Part shown: positions 24,639-33,411 of the stretch, one piece after another
How positions within the stretch are numbered: position 1 is the first letter of the stretch
Layout of the letters: each line of letters begins with the position of its first letter
Assembly (NCBI RefSeq): GCF_014202425.1
Contig: NZ_JACHGT010000004.1
Span: 506,750 to 570,749 of the forward strand
Origin: Phytomonospora endophytica
Lineage (GTDB): Bacteria; Actinomycetota; Actinomycetes; Mycobacteriales; Micromonosporaceae
Length of the DNA: 64,000 nt
Reading direction: 5' to 3'
Notes under the pieces: model-generated
Database searches by the model: none
What the model was told of the DNA's origin: nothing
Seen by the model: the letters and a program-made list of their open reading frames with translations, nothing else
Made by a program: the position numbers and the translations under genes

Positions 24639-27377
24639 CTACGAATCCCCGCCGGTCTCGCCCGCGTCCGCGGCCGTGACGTCGGTGATCGCGTACTTCT
24701 TCGCCGCCTGCACGGCCGCCTCGGCCGGGACGACGCCCGCCCGTGCCAGCTGCTGCAGGGCGGCCACGGTGATCGACTCGCCGTCGACGTTGAAGTGCCT
24801 GCGCAGCGCACCCCGCGTGTCGGACTGGCCGAAGCCGTCGGTCCCCAGCGACAGGTACGGCGCGGGCACCCACGGCGCGATCAGGTCCTGCACGGCCCGC
24901 ATGAAGTCGCTGACCGCGACGACCGGCGCGTCGCTGTCGGCCAGGCGCTGCGCCACGTACGGCACCTTCGCGTCGACGTCGGGGTGGCGGAGGTTGTGCT
25001 CCTCGCACTCCACGGCGTTCCGGCGGAGTTCCGTCCACGACGTCACCGACCACACGTCGGCGGCCACGCCCCAGTCGGCGGCGAGCAGGTCCTGCGCCTT
25101 CAGCGCCCACTGCATGCCCGTCCCGGACGCGAGCAGGCGTACTCGCGGCAGGTTCGGGTGCCCCTTGGCGGGCGCGTACAGGTGCATGCCCCGCAGGATG
25201 CCCTCGACGTCGGTGCCCTCGGGCTCGGCCGGCTGGAAGATCGGCTCGTTGTACACCGTCATGTAGTAGAAGACGTTCTCCTGCTTCTCGCCGTACATGC
25301 GGCGCAGGCCGTCCTCGACGATGTGCGCGATCTCGAACCCGAACGACGGGTCGTAGGCGACCACGGCCGGGTTCGTCGCCGCGATCAGCAGCGAGTGCCC
25401 GTCCTCGTGCTGGAGACCCTCACCGTTGAGCGTGGTCCGCCCGGCGGTGGCGCCGAGCAGGAAACCGCGCGTCATCTGGTCCGACGCCGCCCACAGCGAG
25501 TCGGCGGTGCGCTGGAACCCGAACATCGAGTAGAAGATGTACATCGGGATCATCGGCTCGCCGTGCGTCGCGTACGACGTCCCCGCCGCGGTGAACGCCG
25601 CGGTCGACCCGGCCTCGTTGATGCCGAGGTGCAGGATCTGCCCCTTCTCGGCCTCCTTGTACGACAAGAACAGGTCCCGGTCCACCGAGAGGTAGTTCTG
25701 GCCGTGCGGGGAGTAGATCTTCGCCGTCGGGAACATCGCGTCCATACCGAACGTGCGCGCCTCGTCGGGAATGATCGGCACCCACCGCTGCCCGGTCTCC
25801 TTGTCCTTCATGAGGTCCTTGAGGAGCCTCACGAAGGCCATGGTGGTCGCGACCTTCTGTTTGCCCGAACCGCGCTTGACGACGTCGTAGACGCTCTTCT
25901 CGGGCAGGTTCAGCGGGATCACCGTCGTGTTGCGCGACGGGACCGAGCCGCCGAGCGCGTTGCGGCGCTCCATGGCGTACTGGTACTCGTCGGAGTCGGT
26001 GCCCGGGTGGAAGTACGGCGGCAGGTACGGGTCGCTCAGGTCCGAGTCCGGGATCGGCATGTACAGCCGGTCGCGGAAGGTCTTGATGTCGTCGGCGGTG
26101 AGCTTCTTCATCTGGTGGGTGGCGTTGCGGCCCTCGAAGTGCGAACCGAGCGTCCAGCCCTTGATGGTCTTGGCGAGGATGACCGTCGGCTGACCGGTGT
26201 GCTCCGTCGCCGCCTTGTAGGCCGCGAAGAGCTTGCGGTAGTCGTGTCCGCCGCGCTTGAGGCCCCAGACCTCGTCGTCGGAGTAGGCCTCGACCATCTT
26301 CTTCGTGCGCGGGTCGCGACCGAAGAAGTTCTCCCGGACGAAGCCGCCCGACTCGGCCTTGTACGTCTGGTAGTCGCCGTCGGGCGTGGTGTTCATGAGG
26401 TTCACCAGCGCACCGTCGGTGTCGGCGGCCAGGAGCGAGTCCCATTCGCGGCCCCAGACGACCTTGATGACGTTCCAGCCGGCGCCGCGGAAGATCGACT
26501 CCAGCTCCTGGATGATCTTGCCGTTGCCGCGGACCGGCCCGTCGAGGCGCTGGAGGTTGCAGTTGACGACGAAGGTCAGGTTGTCGAGCTCCTCGCGCGA
26601 GGCCAGGTGGATCGCGCCGAGCGACTCGACCTCGTCCATCTCGCCGTCGCCGAGGAAGGCCCACACGCGCTGCTGAGAGGTGTCCTTGATGCCGCGGTGG
26701 TGCATGTAGCGGTTGAACTGCGCCTGGTAGATCGCCGACAGCGGGCCGAGACCCATCGAGACCGTCGGGAACTCCCAGAAATCGGGCATCAGGCGGGGGT
26801 GCGGGTACGACGGGAGGCCGCCGCCCGGGTGGGACAGTTCCTGGCGGAAACCGTCCATCTGGTGCTCGGTGAGCCGGCCCTCAAGATAGGCGCGGGCGTA
26901 GATGCCCGGGGAGCCGTGCCCCTGGATGAAGATCTGGTCGCCGCCGCCGGGGTGCTGCTTGCCGCGGAAGAAGTGGTTGAAACCGACCTCGTACAGGCTC
27001 GCCGAGGAGGCATACGTGGAGATGTGACCGCCCACACCGACGCCGGGGCGCTGCGCGCGGTGGACCATCATCGCGGCGTTCCAGCGGATGAAGGCACGGA
27101 TCCGGCGCTCAATGTGCTCGTCCCCGGGGAACCAGGGTTCACGTTCCGGCGGAATCGTGTTGATGTAGTCGGTGCTGGTCAACGCGGGGACGCCTACCTG
27201 ACGCTCCCGTGCACGCTCCAGCAGCCGCAGCATGACGTACCGTGCTCGCTGCCGGCCGCGCTCGTCGAGCAGGCCGTCCAGGGATTCCAGCCATTCGGCG
27301 GTCTCCGCGGGGTCGATGTCGGGCAGCTGGCTTGGCAGACCGTCGCTGATAACCGGGCGCTTACGTTCGGTGGACAC
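24639..27377 (-). CDS. aceE: Pyruvate dehydrogenase E1 component, homodimeric
   Basis: A 912-residue thiamine diphosphate enzyme that decarboxylates pyruvate and acetylates the lipoyl E2 of the pyruvate dehydrogenase complex, as in E. coli and other actinobacteria. Recognisable blocks: [38 protein letters not shown], the ThDP/Mg site [16 protein letters not shown] to [11 protein letters not shown] (about 241-280), and [18 protein letters not shown]. Full length, no frameshift. GTG start at 27377 with TGAGGGA upstream. E2/E3 genes are not adjacent, which is normal in these genomes. It is divergent from the DUF3052 gene, a conserved actinobacterial pairing. Confidence 0.97.
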   Translation of the reverse strand: MSTERKRPVISDGLPSQLPDIDPAETAEWLESLDGLLDERGRQRARYVMLRLLERARERQVGVPALTSTDYINTIPPEREPWFPGDEHIERRIRAFIRWNAAMMVHRAQRPGVGVGGHISTYASSASLYEVGFNHFFRGKQHPGGGDQIFIQGHGSPGIYARAYLEGRLTEHQMDGFRQELSHPGGGLPSYPHPRLMPDFWEFPTVSMGLGPLSAIYQAQFNRYMHHRGIKDTSQQRVWAFLGDGEMDEVESLGAIHLASREELDNLTFVVNCNLQRLDGPVRGNGKIIQELESIFRGAGWNVIKVVWGREWDSLLAADTDGALVNLMNTTPDGDYQTYKAESGGFVRENFFGRDPRTKKMVEAYSDDEVWGLKRGGHDYRKLFAAYKAATEHTGQPTVILAKTIKGWTLGSHFEGRNATHQMKKLTADDIKTFRDRLYMPIPDSDLSDPYLPPYFHPGTDSDEYQYAMERRNALGGSVPSRNTTVIPLNLPEKSVYDVVKRGSGKQKVATTMAFVRLLKDLMKDKETGQRWVPIIPDEARTFGMDAMFPTAKIYSPHGQNYLSVDRDLFLSYKEAEKGQILHLGINEAGSTAAFTAAGTSYATHGEPMIPMYIFYSMFGFQRTADSLWAASDQMTRGFLLGATAGRTTLNGEGLQHEDGHSLLIAATNPAVVAYDPSFGFEIAHIVEDGLRRMYGEKQENVFYYMTVYNEPIFQPAEPEGTDVEGILRGMHLYAPAKGHPNLPRVRLLASGTGMQWALKAQDLLAADWGVAADVWSVTSWTELRRNAVECEEHNLRHPDVDAKVPYVAQRLADSDAPVVAVSDFMRAVQDLIAPWVPAPYLSLGTDGFGQSDTRGALRRHFNVDGESITVAALQQLARAGVVPAEAAVQAAKKYAITDVTAADAGETGGDS

Positions 27378-27594
27378 GGGCGTTCCCTCATTACTCGACG
27401 ATGTGGACTACGGTGTCGCTCCCCATCCTGCCTCTTGTGGCCGCGACCGGTAGCGTGAGGACCCGATCTACTGGGACGGCGACCACACGTCGGGCTGGCG
27501 GGCATTCCTCAACCACGCATGGGCGGTCTTTCGCTATTCTCAGGGCGCGCGATGACCGAAAGAACCCATGCGTACTTGAAGGAGGCACCACACT

Positions 27595-28023
27595 GTGAGC
27601 GCGACGGCTGGCCAGGCGGGCGAAGTCCAGAGCCTGGCGGACCGGCTCAACATCGAGTCGGGACAGGTCGTTATGGAGGTCGGCTACGACGATGACGTGG
27701 CCGAAGACCTCCGCGACGCGATCATCGAACGGGTCGAGGAGCTCGTCGATGAGGACACCGACGAGGTCGTCGACGCCGTGCTCCTGTGGTGGCGGGACGA
27801 AGACGGCGACCTCGTTGACGTGCTGGTCGACGTTCGGACGTCCCTCGCCGAGTCGGGCGTCGTATGGCTGCTCGTGCCCAAAGCGGGACGTGACGGCCAC
27901 ATCGAGCCCAGCGATATCGCCGAGGCGGCGCAGACGGTCGGTCTCCAGCAGACCTCGAACGTCAACGCCGGCAAGGACTGGATCGCGACGCGTCTGGTGA
28001 GCCCGAAAGGCGGACGGCGCTGA
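27595..28023 (+). CDS. DUF3052 family protein
   Basis: A 142-residue acidic soluble protein: LADRLNIESGQVVMEVGYDDDVAEDLRDAI at the start, then VLLWWRDEDGDLVDVLVDVR and a C-terminal NVNAGKDWIATRLVSPK. This is the actinobacterial DUF3052 family, which is almost always beside aceE and a peroxiredoxin gene, as here. Function unknown; similar small proteins include FdxC-linked and developmental factors. GTG start at 27595 with AAGGAGG about 11 bases upstream. Confidence 0.88.
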   Translation: MSATAGQAGEVQSLADRLNIESGQVVMEVGYDDDVAEDLRDAIIERVEELVDEDTDEVVDAVLLWWRDEDGDLVDVLVDVRTSLAESGVVWLLVPKAGRDGHIEPSDIAEAAQTVGLQQTSNVNAGKDWIATRLVSPKGGRR

Positions 28024-28081
28024 CCGGCGCCGGACGTAGGCTCCCCCGTGACCGACGACCGAATCCCCCAGAGGAGTGAGC

Positions 28082-28546
28082 ATGCCGATCGAGGTGGGCC
28101 GAAAGGCCCCTGACTTCACGCTCAAGGACCAGAACAACCAGGAGGTGAACCTCGCCGGCTACCGCGGTGAGAAGAACGTCCTGCTGGTCTTCTACCCGCT
28201 CGCCTTCACCGGTGTGTGCGAGGGCGAGCTGTGCGGTGTCCGGGACAACCTGTCGGCGTACCAGAGCGACGACGTGGCGGTGCTCACCGTCAGCGTCGAC
28301 TCGCCGTTCACGCACAAGGTCTGGGCCGAGCGCGAGGGCTTCGACTTCCCGCTGCTGTCGGACTTCTGGCCGCACGGCGAAGTCGCCACCGCCTACGGCG
28401 TCTTCAACGACGAGAAGGGCTTCGCCAACCGGGGGACCTTCGTGATCGACAAGGAAGGCGTCGTCCGCTTCGCCGAGATGAACCTCCCCGGCGAGCCTCG
28501 CGACCAGACCGCCTGGACCAAGGCCCTGGGTGAGCTCACGGCCTGA
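28082..28546 (+). CDS. AhpE/BCP-type peroxiredoxin
   Basis: A 154-residue thiol peroxidase. The active site is PLAFTGVCEGELC (Pro-x-x-x-Thr-x-x-Cys); the peroxidatic Cys is followed five residues later by a second Cys in a CxxxxC arrangement as in BCP-type enzymes, whereas classic AhpE has one Cys. It reduces hydrogen and organic peroxides or peroxynitrite with thioredoxin or mycoredoxin. The ATG at 28082 has GAGGAG five bases before it; a GTG at 28076 would put the ribosome site inside the gene. It follows DUF3052 by 58 bases and probably shares its transcript. A long hairpin follows. Confidence 0.92.
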   Translation: MPIEVGRKAPDFTLKDQNNQEVNLAGYRGEKNVLLVFYPLAFTGVCEGELCGVRDNLSAYQSDDVAVLTVSVDSPFTHKVWAEREGFDFPLLSDFWPHGEVATAYGVFNDEKGFANRGTFVIDKEGVVRFAEMNLPGEPRDQTAWTKALGELTA

Positions 28547-28556
28547 ACCACCGGCC

Positions 28557-28598
28557 ACCCACCGGCTCCCAGGCGGCGACGCCCGGGAGCCGGTGGGT
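28557..28598 (+). terminator. Hairpin after the peroxiredoxin gene
   Basis: ACCCACCGGCTCCC (28557-28570) is perfectly complementary to GGGAGCCGGTGGGT (28585-28598): a 14-base stem with a 14-base loop, ten bases after the stop and just before the tRNA gene. No T tract. Confidence 0.75.
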
Positions 28599-28615
28599 AG
28601 GCTTGTCCGACCCCG

Positions 28616-28687
28616 GCGCGCGTAGCTCAGTGGGAGAGCATCCGCCTTACAAGCGGAGGGTCGCAGGTTCGAAACCTGCCGCGCGCA
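28616..28687 (+). tRNA. tRNA-Val (anticodon TAC)
   Basis: A 72-base cloverleaf: acceptor GCGCGCG/CGCGCGC, D stem GCTC/GAGC, anticodon stem TCCGC/GCGGA with loop CTTACAA, variable loop GGGTC and T arm GCAGG-TTCGAAA-CCTGC, discriminator A. The anticodon TAC is at 28648-28650 and reads GTA/GTG valine codons. The 3' CCA is not encoded (CAC follows). Confidence 0.97.
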
Positions 28688-28722
28688 CACTTTCCCCCAG
28701 CATCCGTGAGTGGGGTATGCAC

Positions 28723-28760
28723 GGCCGTTGACCTCGATAGATGGAGGCGGCGGCCTTTTT
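28723..28760 (+). terminator. Terminator of the tRNA-Val transcript
   Basis: GGCCG (28723) pairs with CGGCC (28751) and CCTC with GAGG inside it, followed directly by five T residues. It is the only structure with a T run between the tRNA and the next gene. Confidence 0.6.
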
Positions 28761-28866
28761 GTGCCCGTCGTCTCCCGGACGTCGTGGTTCATCGTGGCCG
28801 GAATGTGGCGTATTTGTGGCGCTCCAAGAGATCGTCGAGGCCGGACGAACCGAAAGGAGCCGTGCG

Positions 28867-30069
28867 ATGCCCACCGATGGAGCCTTCGCGGTCGATCTAC
28901 TGGACCTCAAGGCCTACGCCCGGCAGCTCAAGCTGACGAGCGAGGCGGACGCCTCCCGCGTCTTCGGGTACCTCGGCGACCTGGCCTGGAACAGCGCCGG
29001 GGGCGGCGACGGCGGCGGCGCCGAGCACGTCCTGGGCATGCACGGGCACATCACGTCCGTCTGGGCGGCCGACCACGACCGGTTGCTCGGCGAGATGCGC
29101 AAGACGCTGAACGCCGCGGAGACCAGGTTGCGCGACTACTCGCTCGCTCTGAAGGAGATCGCCGAGGCCTACGCCGACGCCGACGAGGACAACCGCCGCA
29201 AGGTCGACGACGTCTACGCCGAAGGCCAAGACGACAACGACAACGCGCAGCGGAACGCGCCCGAGCAGAGTTCGCGACCGTTCGAGCACCGGTCGGGGGA
29301 CTACGACGAGGCCTACGCCGGCATCTACCACAGCGATCCGCGGATTCCCCTCGACGGGCTGCTGACCGCCATGGGCAGCGGGGGGCCGTTCGCCGACGCC
29401 AAGAACTGGCTGAAGAGCTGCGGGATCGACCTCGACGACCACATCCTCGCCTACCAGGGCCCGTGGGAGGGCCTGGCCAACGCCGTGGCCGCGGGGGAGT
29501 TGTTCCGGGCCGCGACGGCCGCCGTCGCCGACAACACGGGCCGGGGCATGGACGACGTCCAGGTCACCTGGGACGGTTCGGCCGCGGAGCTGGCCCGGAT
29601 CCACATCGGCAATTTCGAGGTCTCCGTCGAGAACGAGGGCTACCCGGAATTCGGCCGCCTCAACACCGACTCGCTCGCCGCCCTGGACGACATCGCGTTC
29701 TGTGCGGCGATGACGGCCTTCCAGTTCAAGGCGGGCTTGGCCGCCATCGTCGCGGGCAACGAGCTGGTCCCCTTCATCACCGTCGTAACCTCGATCCCCG
29801 GCGTTGAGCGGCCGCTGGGGCAACCCCCCGACGGCACCGCGCTGTACAACGCCGTCAAGGGCGCGCTGGCGGCGTCGGCGCTGTGGGACCGGATCCGTGG
29901 CCCCGCGGCCCTCGGATTGCTGTGGAACGGCCTGGAACTCCTCGTCATGGGGTGCCTGTCGGTCAAGAGGGCGGTCGACCGGTACACCGACGGCGTCCAG
30001 CCCGCGATCAAGCTCTGCCTGGAGAGCCTGAGCGACCGCGACTTCCCGCCGCTGCTGTGGACGAACTGA
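28867..30069 (+). CDS. Putative type VII (ESX)-type secreted protein with WXG-like domain
   Basis: A 400-residue protein with an N-terminal helical hairpin like WXG100/EspC proteins: the turn motif W41-N-S43, a second helix, then Y102-A-D-A-D106, which fits the YxxxD/E type VII export signal. A polar linker (DNDNAQRNAPEQSS) follows. Residues about 180-400 form a second domain with a few hydrophobic helices (FCAAMTAFQFKAGLAAIVAG; GPAALGLLWNGLELLVMG) and no known motif; it may be a toxin or a membrane-inserting effector. ATG 28867 has AAAGGAG nine bases upstream. A gene one base downstream, plus convergent beta-propeller and Hsp70 genes, form its neighbourhood. No ESX machinery is in the window. 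Confidence 0.6.
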   Translation: MPTDGAFAVDLLDLKAYARQLKLTSEADASRVFGYLGDLAWNSAGGGDGGGAEHVLGMHGHITSVWAADHDRLLGEMRKTLNAAETRLRDYSLALKEIAEAYADADEDNRRKVDDVYAEGQDDNDNAQRNAPEQSSRPFEHRSGDYDEAYAGIYHSDPRIPLDGLLTAMGSGGPFADAKNWLKSCGIDLDDHILAYQGPWEGLANAVAAGELFRAATAAVADNTGRGMDDVQVTWDGSAAELARIHIGNFEVSVENEGYPEFGRLNTDSLAALDDIAFCAAMTAFQFKAGLAAIVAGNELVPFITVVTSIPGVERPLGQPPDGTALYNAVKGALAASALWDRIRGPAALGLLWNGLELLVMGCLSVKRAVDRYTDGVQPAIKLCLESLSDRDFPPLLWTN

Positions 30070-30070
30070 C

Positions 30071-30313
30071 ATGACCGACGACATCGACACCGGCCTGCGC
30101 ACCGGCTCCGACGGCCTGCCGACCCTGGCCGTCAACCCCGACCGGCTCGTGGACCGGACTCCGCGGGAGATCGGCGAGGCGGTCCTCGCGGCGTGGCGAT
30201 CCGGCGACGTGGCCGAGGTGACCGACGAGGCCGCCGCCGCGCGCACGGAAGAACTGCTGTGGCTGCTCCAGTCGAGTGCCCGCTCCCGTCTCGGCCTGCG
30301 GCCGCTCAGCTGA
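30071..30313 (+). CDS. Small hypothetical protein, coupled to the WXG-like gene
   Basis: An 80-residue acidic soluble protein (DGLPTLAVNPDRLVDRTPREIGEAVLAAWRSG). The helix TPREIGEAVLAAW resembles the second half of YbaB/EbfC-like proteins found next to ESX substrates, but the rest is too short to assign. Its ATG is one base after the preceding stop, so it is translated together with the WXG-like protein and could be its chaperone or immunity partner; this is inference. Confidence 0.6.
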   Translation: MTDDIDTGLRTGSDGLPTLAVNPDRLVDRTPREIGEAVLAAWRSGDVAEVTDEAAAARTEELLWLLQSSARSRLGLRPLS

Positions 30314-30322
30314 CGGACGGGC

Positions 30323-31753
30323 CTACCCGACCTCCACCAGCCTCACCGTGTACTCCGTGGGCCGCTCCCACGGGAAACTCGACGTCAGCGCCTGCCCGCC
30401 GTCGTGGCCGACGGCGGTGGCGCCACCGAAGCCGCGCACGTGTCCCGTCGCGAGATCGACGGTGTAGATCCAGCGGGTCGCGCGTTGTTCGGCGCCGAGG
30501 CGGCCGACGAGGACGAGCGTGTCGTCATCGGCGAAGGCGTCGCGTTCGCGGAAGGTCTCCCATGGTCCTGGACGGACGGCGGTGTGCCAGAGGGTCGTGC
30601 CGGTGAGGAGGTCGACGCCCGTGACGCCTGCCGCGTCGGAGACGACGCCGACACCCGAGCGCAGCACGACGGGGTGCTCGGCGGCGTACGCGGGGCCGGC
30701 GGTGCCGTCGGCGAGGTCGATCCAGCGGGTGCGCGTGCCGTCCTCGGCGCTGTCGAGGAGTTTCCCGCCCGCGAGGAGGACCCCGTCGGTGCTTAGCAGG
30801 GAGTCCTCGCGGAAGGTGTCAATGCGCCACAGCTCGCCGCCGTCGACGGGGTCGATCCGCCGCACCCGCCCCGGCCGGGCGTCGAGTACGGCGCCGCCCA
30901 CGACGACGTAGTTCGAGGCCGTGTCCACGTCGGTGGTCCACTCACCGGCGAGTTCGCCGGTGGCGATGTCGACGGCCTCGACGTGGGCGGTCCGCTCGGG
31001 GTCCACGAACAGCAGGTACGAGGGTTCGTCGCCGACGGCGGCCACGTCGGGCTGGATCCGCCCGCCGGGCGCGTGGTGCTCCCACGCCGGGTACCGCGCC
31101 GGCCAGGCCATCTGGGTGCCGGCGGCGTGCGTCAGCGCCCAGCGCACCGACCCGTCGGCGAGGTCGTGTGCGGAGGTCACGCACACGTCGCGGTCGCAGT
31201 CGACGGACACGATTCCCCCGGAGGTGACCCGGCCCTGGAACCACTGGGCGTCGTCACCGGGCTTCAGGGCGAAACGGACCGCGCCCGTCGCAAGGTCGAG
31301 CACCAGGTAGTCGCTGCACCCGGCCTCCAGGGCCCATTGCGCGTCGAGGACGACGGCGTCGCCGACGACCGTCGCCACACGGGCGGCCGCGTCCCGGTTC
31401 AGTTCGCCGTCGTAAGGCGAGGCGATGAGCTCCTCCAGCCGCCGTTGCCACTTCACGGCACCCGTGGCGCGGTCGTAGGCGACCAGCCCCCGCTGTGCGG
31501 TGACGAGCACGGTTTCCTCGCTGAAGGAGGCGACGTGCGGTTCCCCGAGGGCCTCGTCGACGGCGGCCGTCCACAGCGGGGCCGCCTCGACCAGGTGCGC
31601 GGTCTCCGGTTCCTCCGGCGGGCGGCGCGCCAGGCCGCAGGCGACGCTTCCGGCGAGCAGTAAGCCGACGGCGGCGAAGATCAGCGGCCGACGTCGCCCG
31701 GGCGTCTCGGCGTCGGGTTCGCGCACGTCGAGGTCGATGTGACTTTCGGGCAT
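30323..31753 (-). CDS. Membrane-anchored PQQ-like beta-propeller protein
   Basis: A 476-residue protein: cytoplasmic tail, one transmembrane helix (about 23-41, PLIFAAVGLLLAGSVACG), then an external eight-bladed-type propeller built of repeats such as LVAYDRATGAVKWQRRLEELI, YLVLDLATGAVRFALKPG and VTGVDLLTGTTLWHTAV, the BamB/PQQ_2 pattern. It probably binds proteins or ligands outside the membrane; no enzyme residues can be named. Codon 31, inside the membrane helix, is TTA. It is 16 bases downstream of the Hsp70 gene on the same strand, so they form an operon, convergent with the WXG-like genes. Confidence 0.8.
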   Translation of the reverse strand: MPESHIDLDVREPDAETPGRRRPLIFAAVGLLLAGSVACGLARRPPEEPETAHLVEAAPLWTAAVDEALGEPHVASFSEETVLVTAQRGLVAYDRATGAVKWQRRLEELIASPYDGELNRDAAARVATVVGDAVVLDAQWALEAGCSDYLVLDLATGAVRFALKPGDDAQWFQGRVTSGGIVSVDCDRDVCVTSAHDLADGSVRWALTHAAGTQMAWPARYPAWEHHAPGGRIQPDVAAVGDEPSYLLFVDPERTAHVEAVDIATGELAGEWTTDVDTASNYVVVGGAVLDARPGRVRRIDPVDGGELWRIDTFREDSLLSTDGVLLAGGKLLDSAEDGTRTRWIDLADGTAGPAYAAEHPVVLRSGVGVVSDAAGVTGVDLLTGTTLWHTAVRPGPWETFRERDAFADDDTLVLVGRLGAEQRATRWIYTVDLATGHVRGFGGATAVGHDGGQALTSSFPWERPTEYTVRLVEVG

Positions 31754-31769
31754 CCACGCATCGTAGATC

Positions 31770-33389
31770 TCAACGTCGTGCTTCGCGGCCCGCCTTCAGG
31801 GTCGCCGCGGTGACCAGCGCCAGCACCGCGCCGGTGCCGGCCAGGATCGCCGCCGACACCCGCAGGGCACCGGCGGGGAGCCGGGATTCCAGCAGCGGAG
31901 CGGCGAGCCACAAGGCGGCGAACAGCAGGTATCCGGCCGGCACCCAGAAGCGCGCCCCCGACGGCAGTCTCGGCGTGAACCAGGTCATGATCCCGCCGGC
32001 GAGGAAGAACGTGGACCCGACGGCGCAGCCGGCGATCATGAGCGGCACCTGCCCGGCCCCGGGCGCCCAGGGCGTGCCCATGAGCAGCGTCCCGCCCATG
32101 AGGGCCAAGGCCATGCCGATGGACGGCACCATCCAGCGCGAGAGCTTTCGTTCCTCGCGCGGGGGACCTTCGGGACCGGCCACCCGAGGGGCCTCCACCG
32201 GTGGGTCCTGCTCGGTTACCGCGGCTTGACGCGGGATCGGCTGCGCGTAGTGGGGCGCGAGGGGGAGCGGCGCGGGACGCGACCGCGGGGCGGCCTCCAC
32301 GGCCGCCGAGGCCGTCACCGTCGCGGTCGCGGTCGCGACGAGCGCGCCTTCGGCGACGACCGTCTCGGGCTGCTCCAGGAGGGTCGGCGCCATCCCGAGC
32401 CGCCGGTGCAGCAGTGTCGCCACCATCGGCACGCGCGTCGAACCGCCGACCAGGAACAGCCCCGCCACGTCCGAGGGCCGCACCTGCGCCTCGCGGACGG
32501 TCGCGAGGGTGACCTCGACGGTCCGGCCGAGCGCTTCGCTCGCCGAGGACTCGAAGGCCTCGCGGGAAACCTGCGCGTCACGGTCGGCGAGGGGCACGAA
32601 GACCTGCGCGCTCGACTGCCGCGACAGGGCCTCCTTGGCGTCGCGCGCGTCGTCCCACAGGGCGCGGAAATGCCGCCGGTCGGCGGCATTTCCCGGCGCG
32701 GCGAGGCGGCTCCACGTCTCGGGCGAGGCCGGCCGGATCGCACCGGCGATCTGCTCGACGACCAGCGCGTCGAGATCGACGCCGCCGAAGTCGTCGACAC
32801 CCCGGTAGGCGAGAGGACTGAAACCCGTCCCGTCACGGCGGACCACGCACACGTCGAAGGTCCCGCCGCCGAGGTCGTAGACGACGACGCTGCGCCCGCC
32901 GGTGACCTCCCGGTCGAGCTTCGCCGCGAAGTACGCCGCCGCCGCGACCGGCTCGGCCAGCAGCTCCGGCCGGGGCAGCCCCGCCCGTTCGGCCGCCTCG
33001 GCCAGCACCCGCCGCCGCACCGGACCCCACTCCACCGGGCAGGTCATCACCAGCGACGACACCGGCCCGGCCGTCCGCGTCGCCTCCGCCGCGACACGCC
33101 CGAGAGTCCGCGCGACCAGTTCGAGCACCGGCCAGGAGCGCTCGCCGAGGAGGACCTCGACGTCGTCGATGCGCCGTTTCGGGTTCGGTTCGAAGCACGC
33201 GGGTTCGAGCCGGGCGCTGCGGAGCGCGTCCCGGCCGGTCAGCACGTCGCCGTCGGCCTGGGCGTAGACCGCGGAAGGGAGCAGTGGGGAGCCGTCGAAC
33301 AGCAGCGGCCGGATCCGGCCGTCACCGAAATCGAGCATCGCGACGGTGTTGGAGGTGCCGTAGTCGACGGCCAATCGCGTTGCGGTCAC
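31770..33389 (-). CDS. Hsp70-family ATPase with C-terminal membrane domain
   Basis: A 539-residue protein with an Hsp70 actin-like ATPase (residues about 1-355): phosphate 1 loop LAVDYGTSNTVAML, phosphate 2 VVYDLGGGTFDVCVV and adenosine loop LFLVGGSTRVPM. The substrate-binding beta domain and lid of DnaK are missing. Instead a Pro/Ala-rich linker (about 360-415) leads to four transmembrane helices (about 418-535). It is therefore a membrane-bound ATPase, not a general chaperone. Followed by an anchored beta-propeller in the same operon. Similar Hsp70-propeller pairs occur in actinobacteria near ESX-like substrates; role unknown. Confidence 0.85.
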   Translation of the reverse strand: MTATRLAVDYGTSNTVAMLDFGDGRIRPLLFDGSPLLPSAVYAQADGDVLTGRDALRSARLEPACFEPNPKRRIDDVEVLLGERSWPVLELVARTLGRVAAEATRTAGPVSSLVMTCPVEWGPVRRRVLAEAAERAGLPRPELLAEPVAAAAYFAAKLDREVTGGRSVVVYDLGGGTFDVCVVRRDGTGFSPLAYRGVDDFGGVDLDALVVEQIAGAIRPASPETWSRLAAPGNAADRRHFRALWDDARDAKEALSRQSSAQVFVPLADRDAQVSREAFESSASEALGRTVEVTLATVREAQVRPSDVAGLFLVGGSTRVPMVATLLHRRLGMAPTLLEQPETVVAEGALVATATATVTASAAVEAAPRSRPAPLPLAPHYAQPIPRQAAVTEQDPPVEAPRVAGPEGPPREERKLSRWMVPSIGMALALMGGTLLMGTPWAPGAGQVPLMIAGCAVGSTFFLAGGIMTWFTPRLPSGARFWVPAGYLLFAALWLAAPLLESRLPAGALRVSAAILAGTGAVLALVTAATLKAGREARR

Positions 33390-33411
33390 CGCGAAATCCT
33401 AGGGGGTTCGA

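Noticed and set aside
24795..27458. Plus-strand frame of 887 residues opposite aceE
   Set aside because: Perfectly antisense to a well-supported aceE; composition is a shadow of its codon bias.
27378..27594. Riboswitch or clear promoter in the aceE-DUF3052 gap
   Set aside because: Only a TATTCT -10-like word at 27535 was found; no convincing -35 and no conserved fold.
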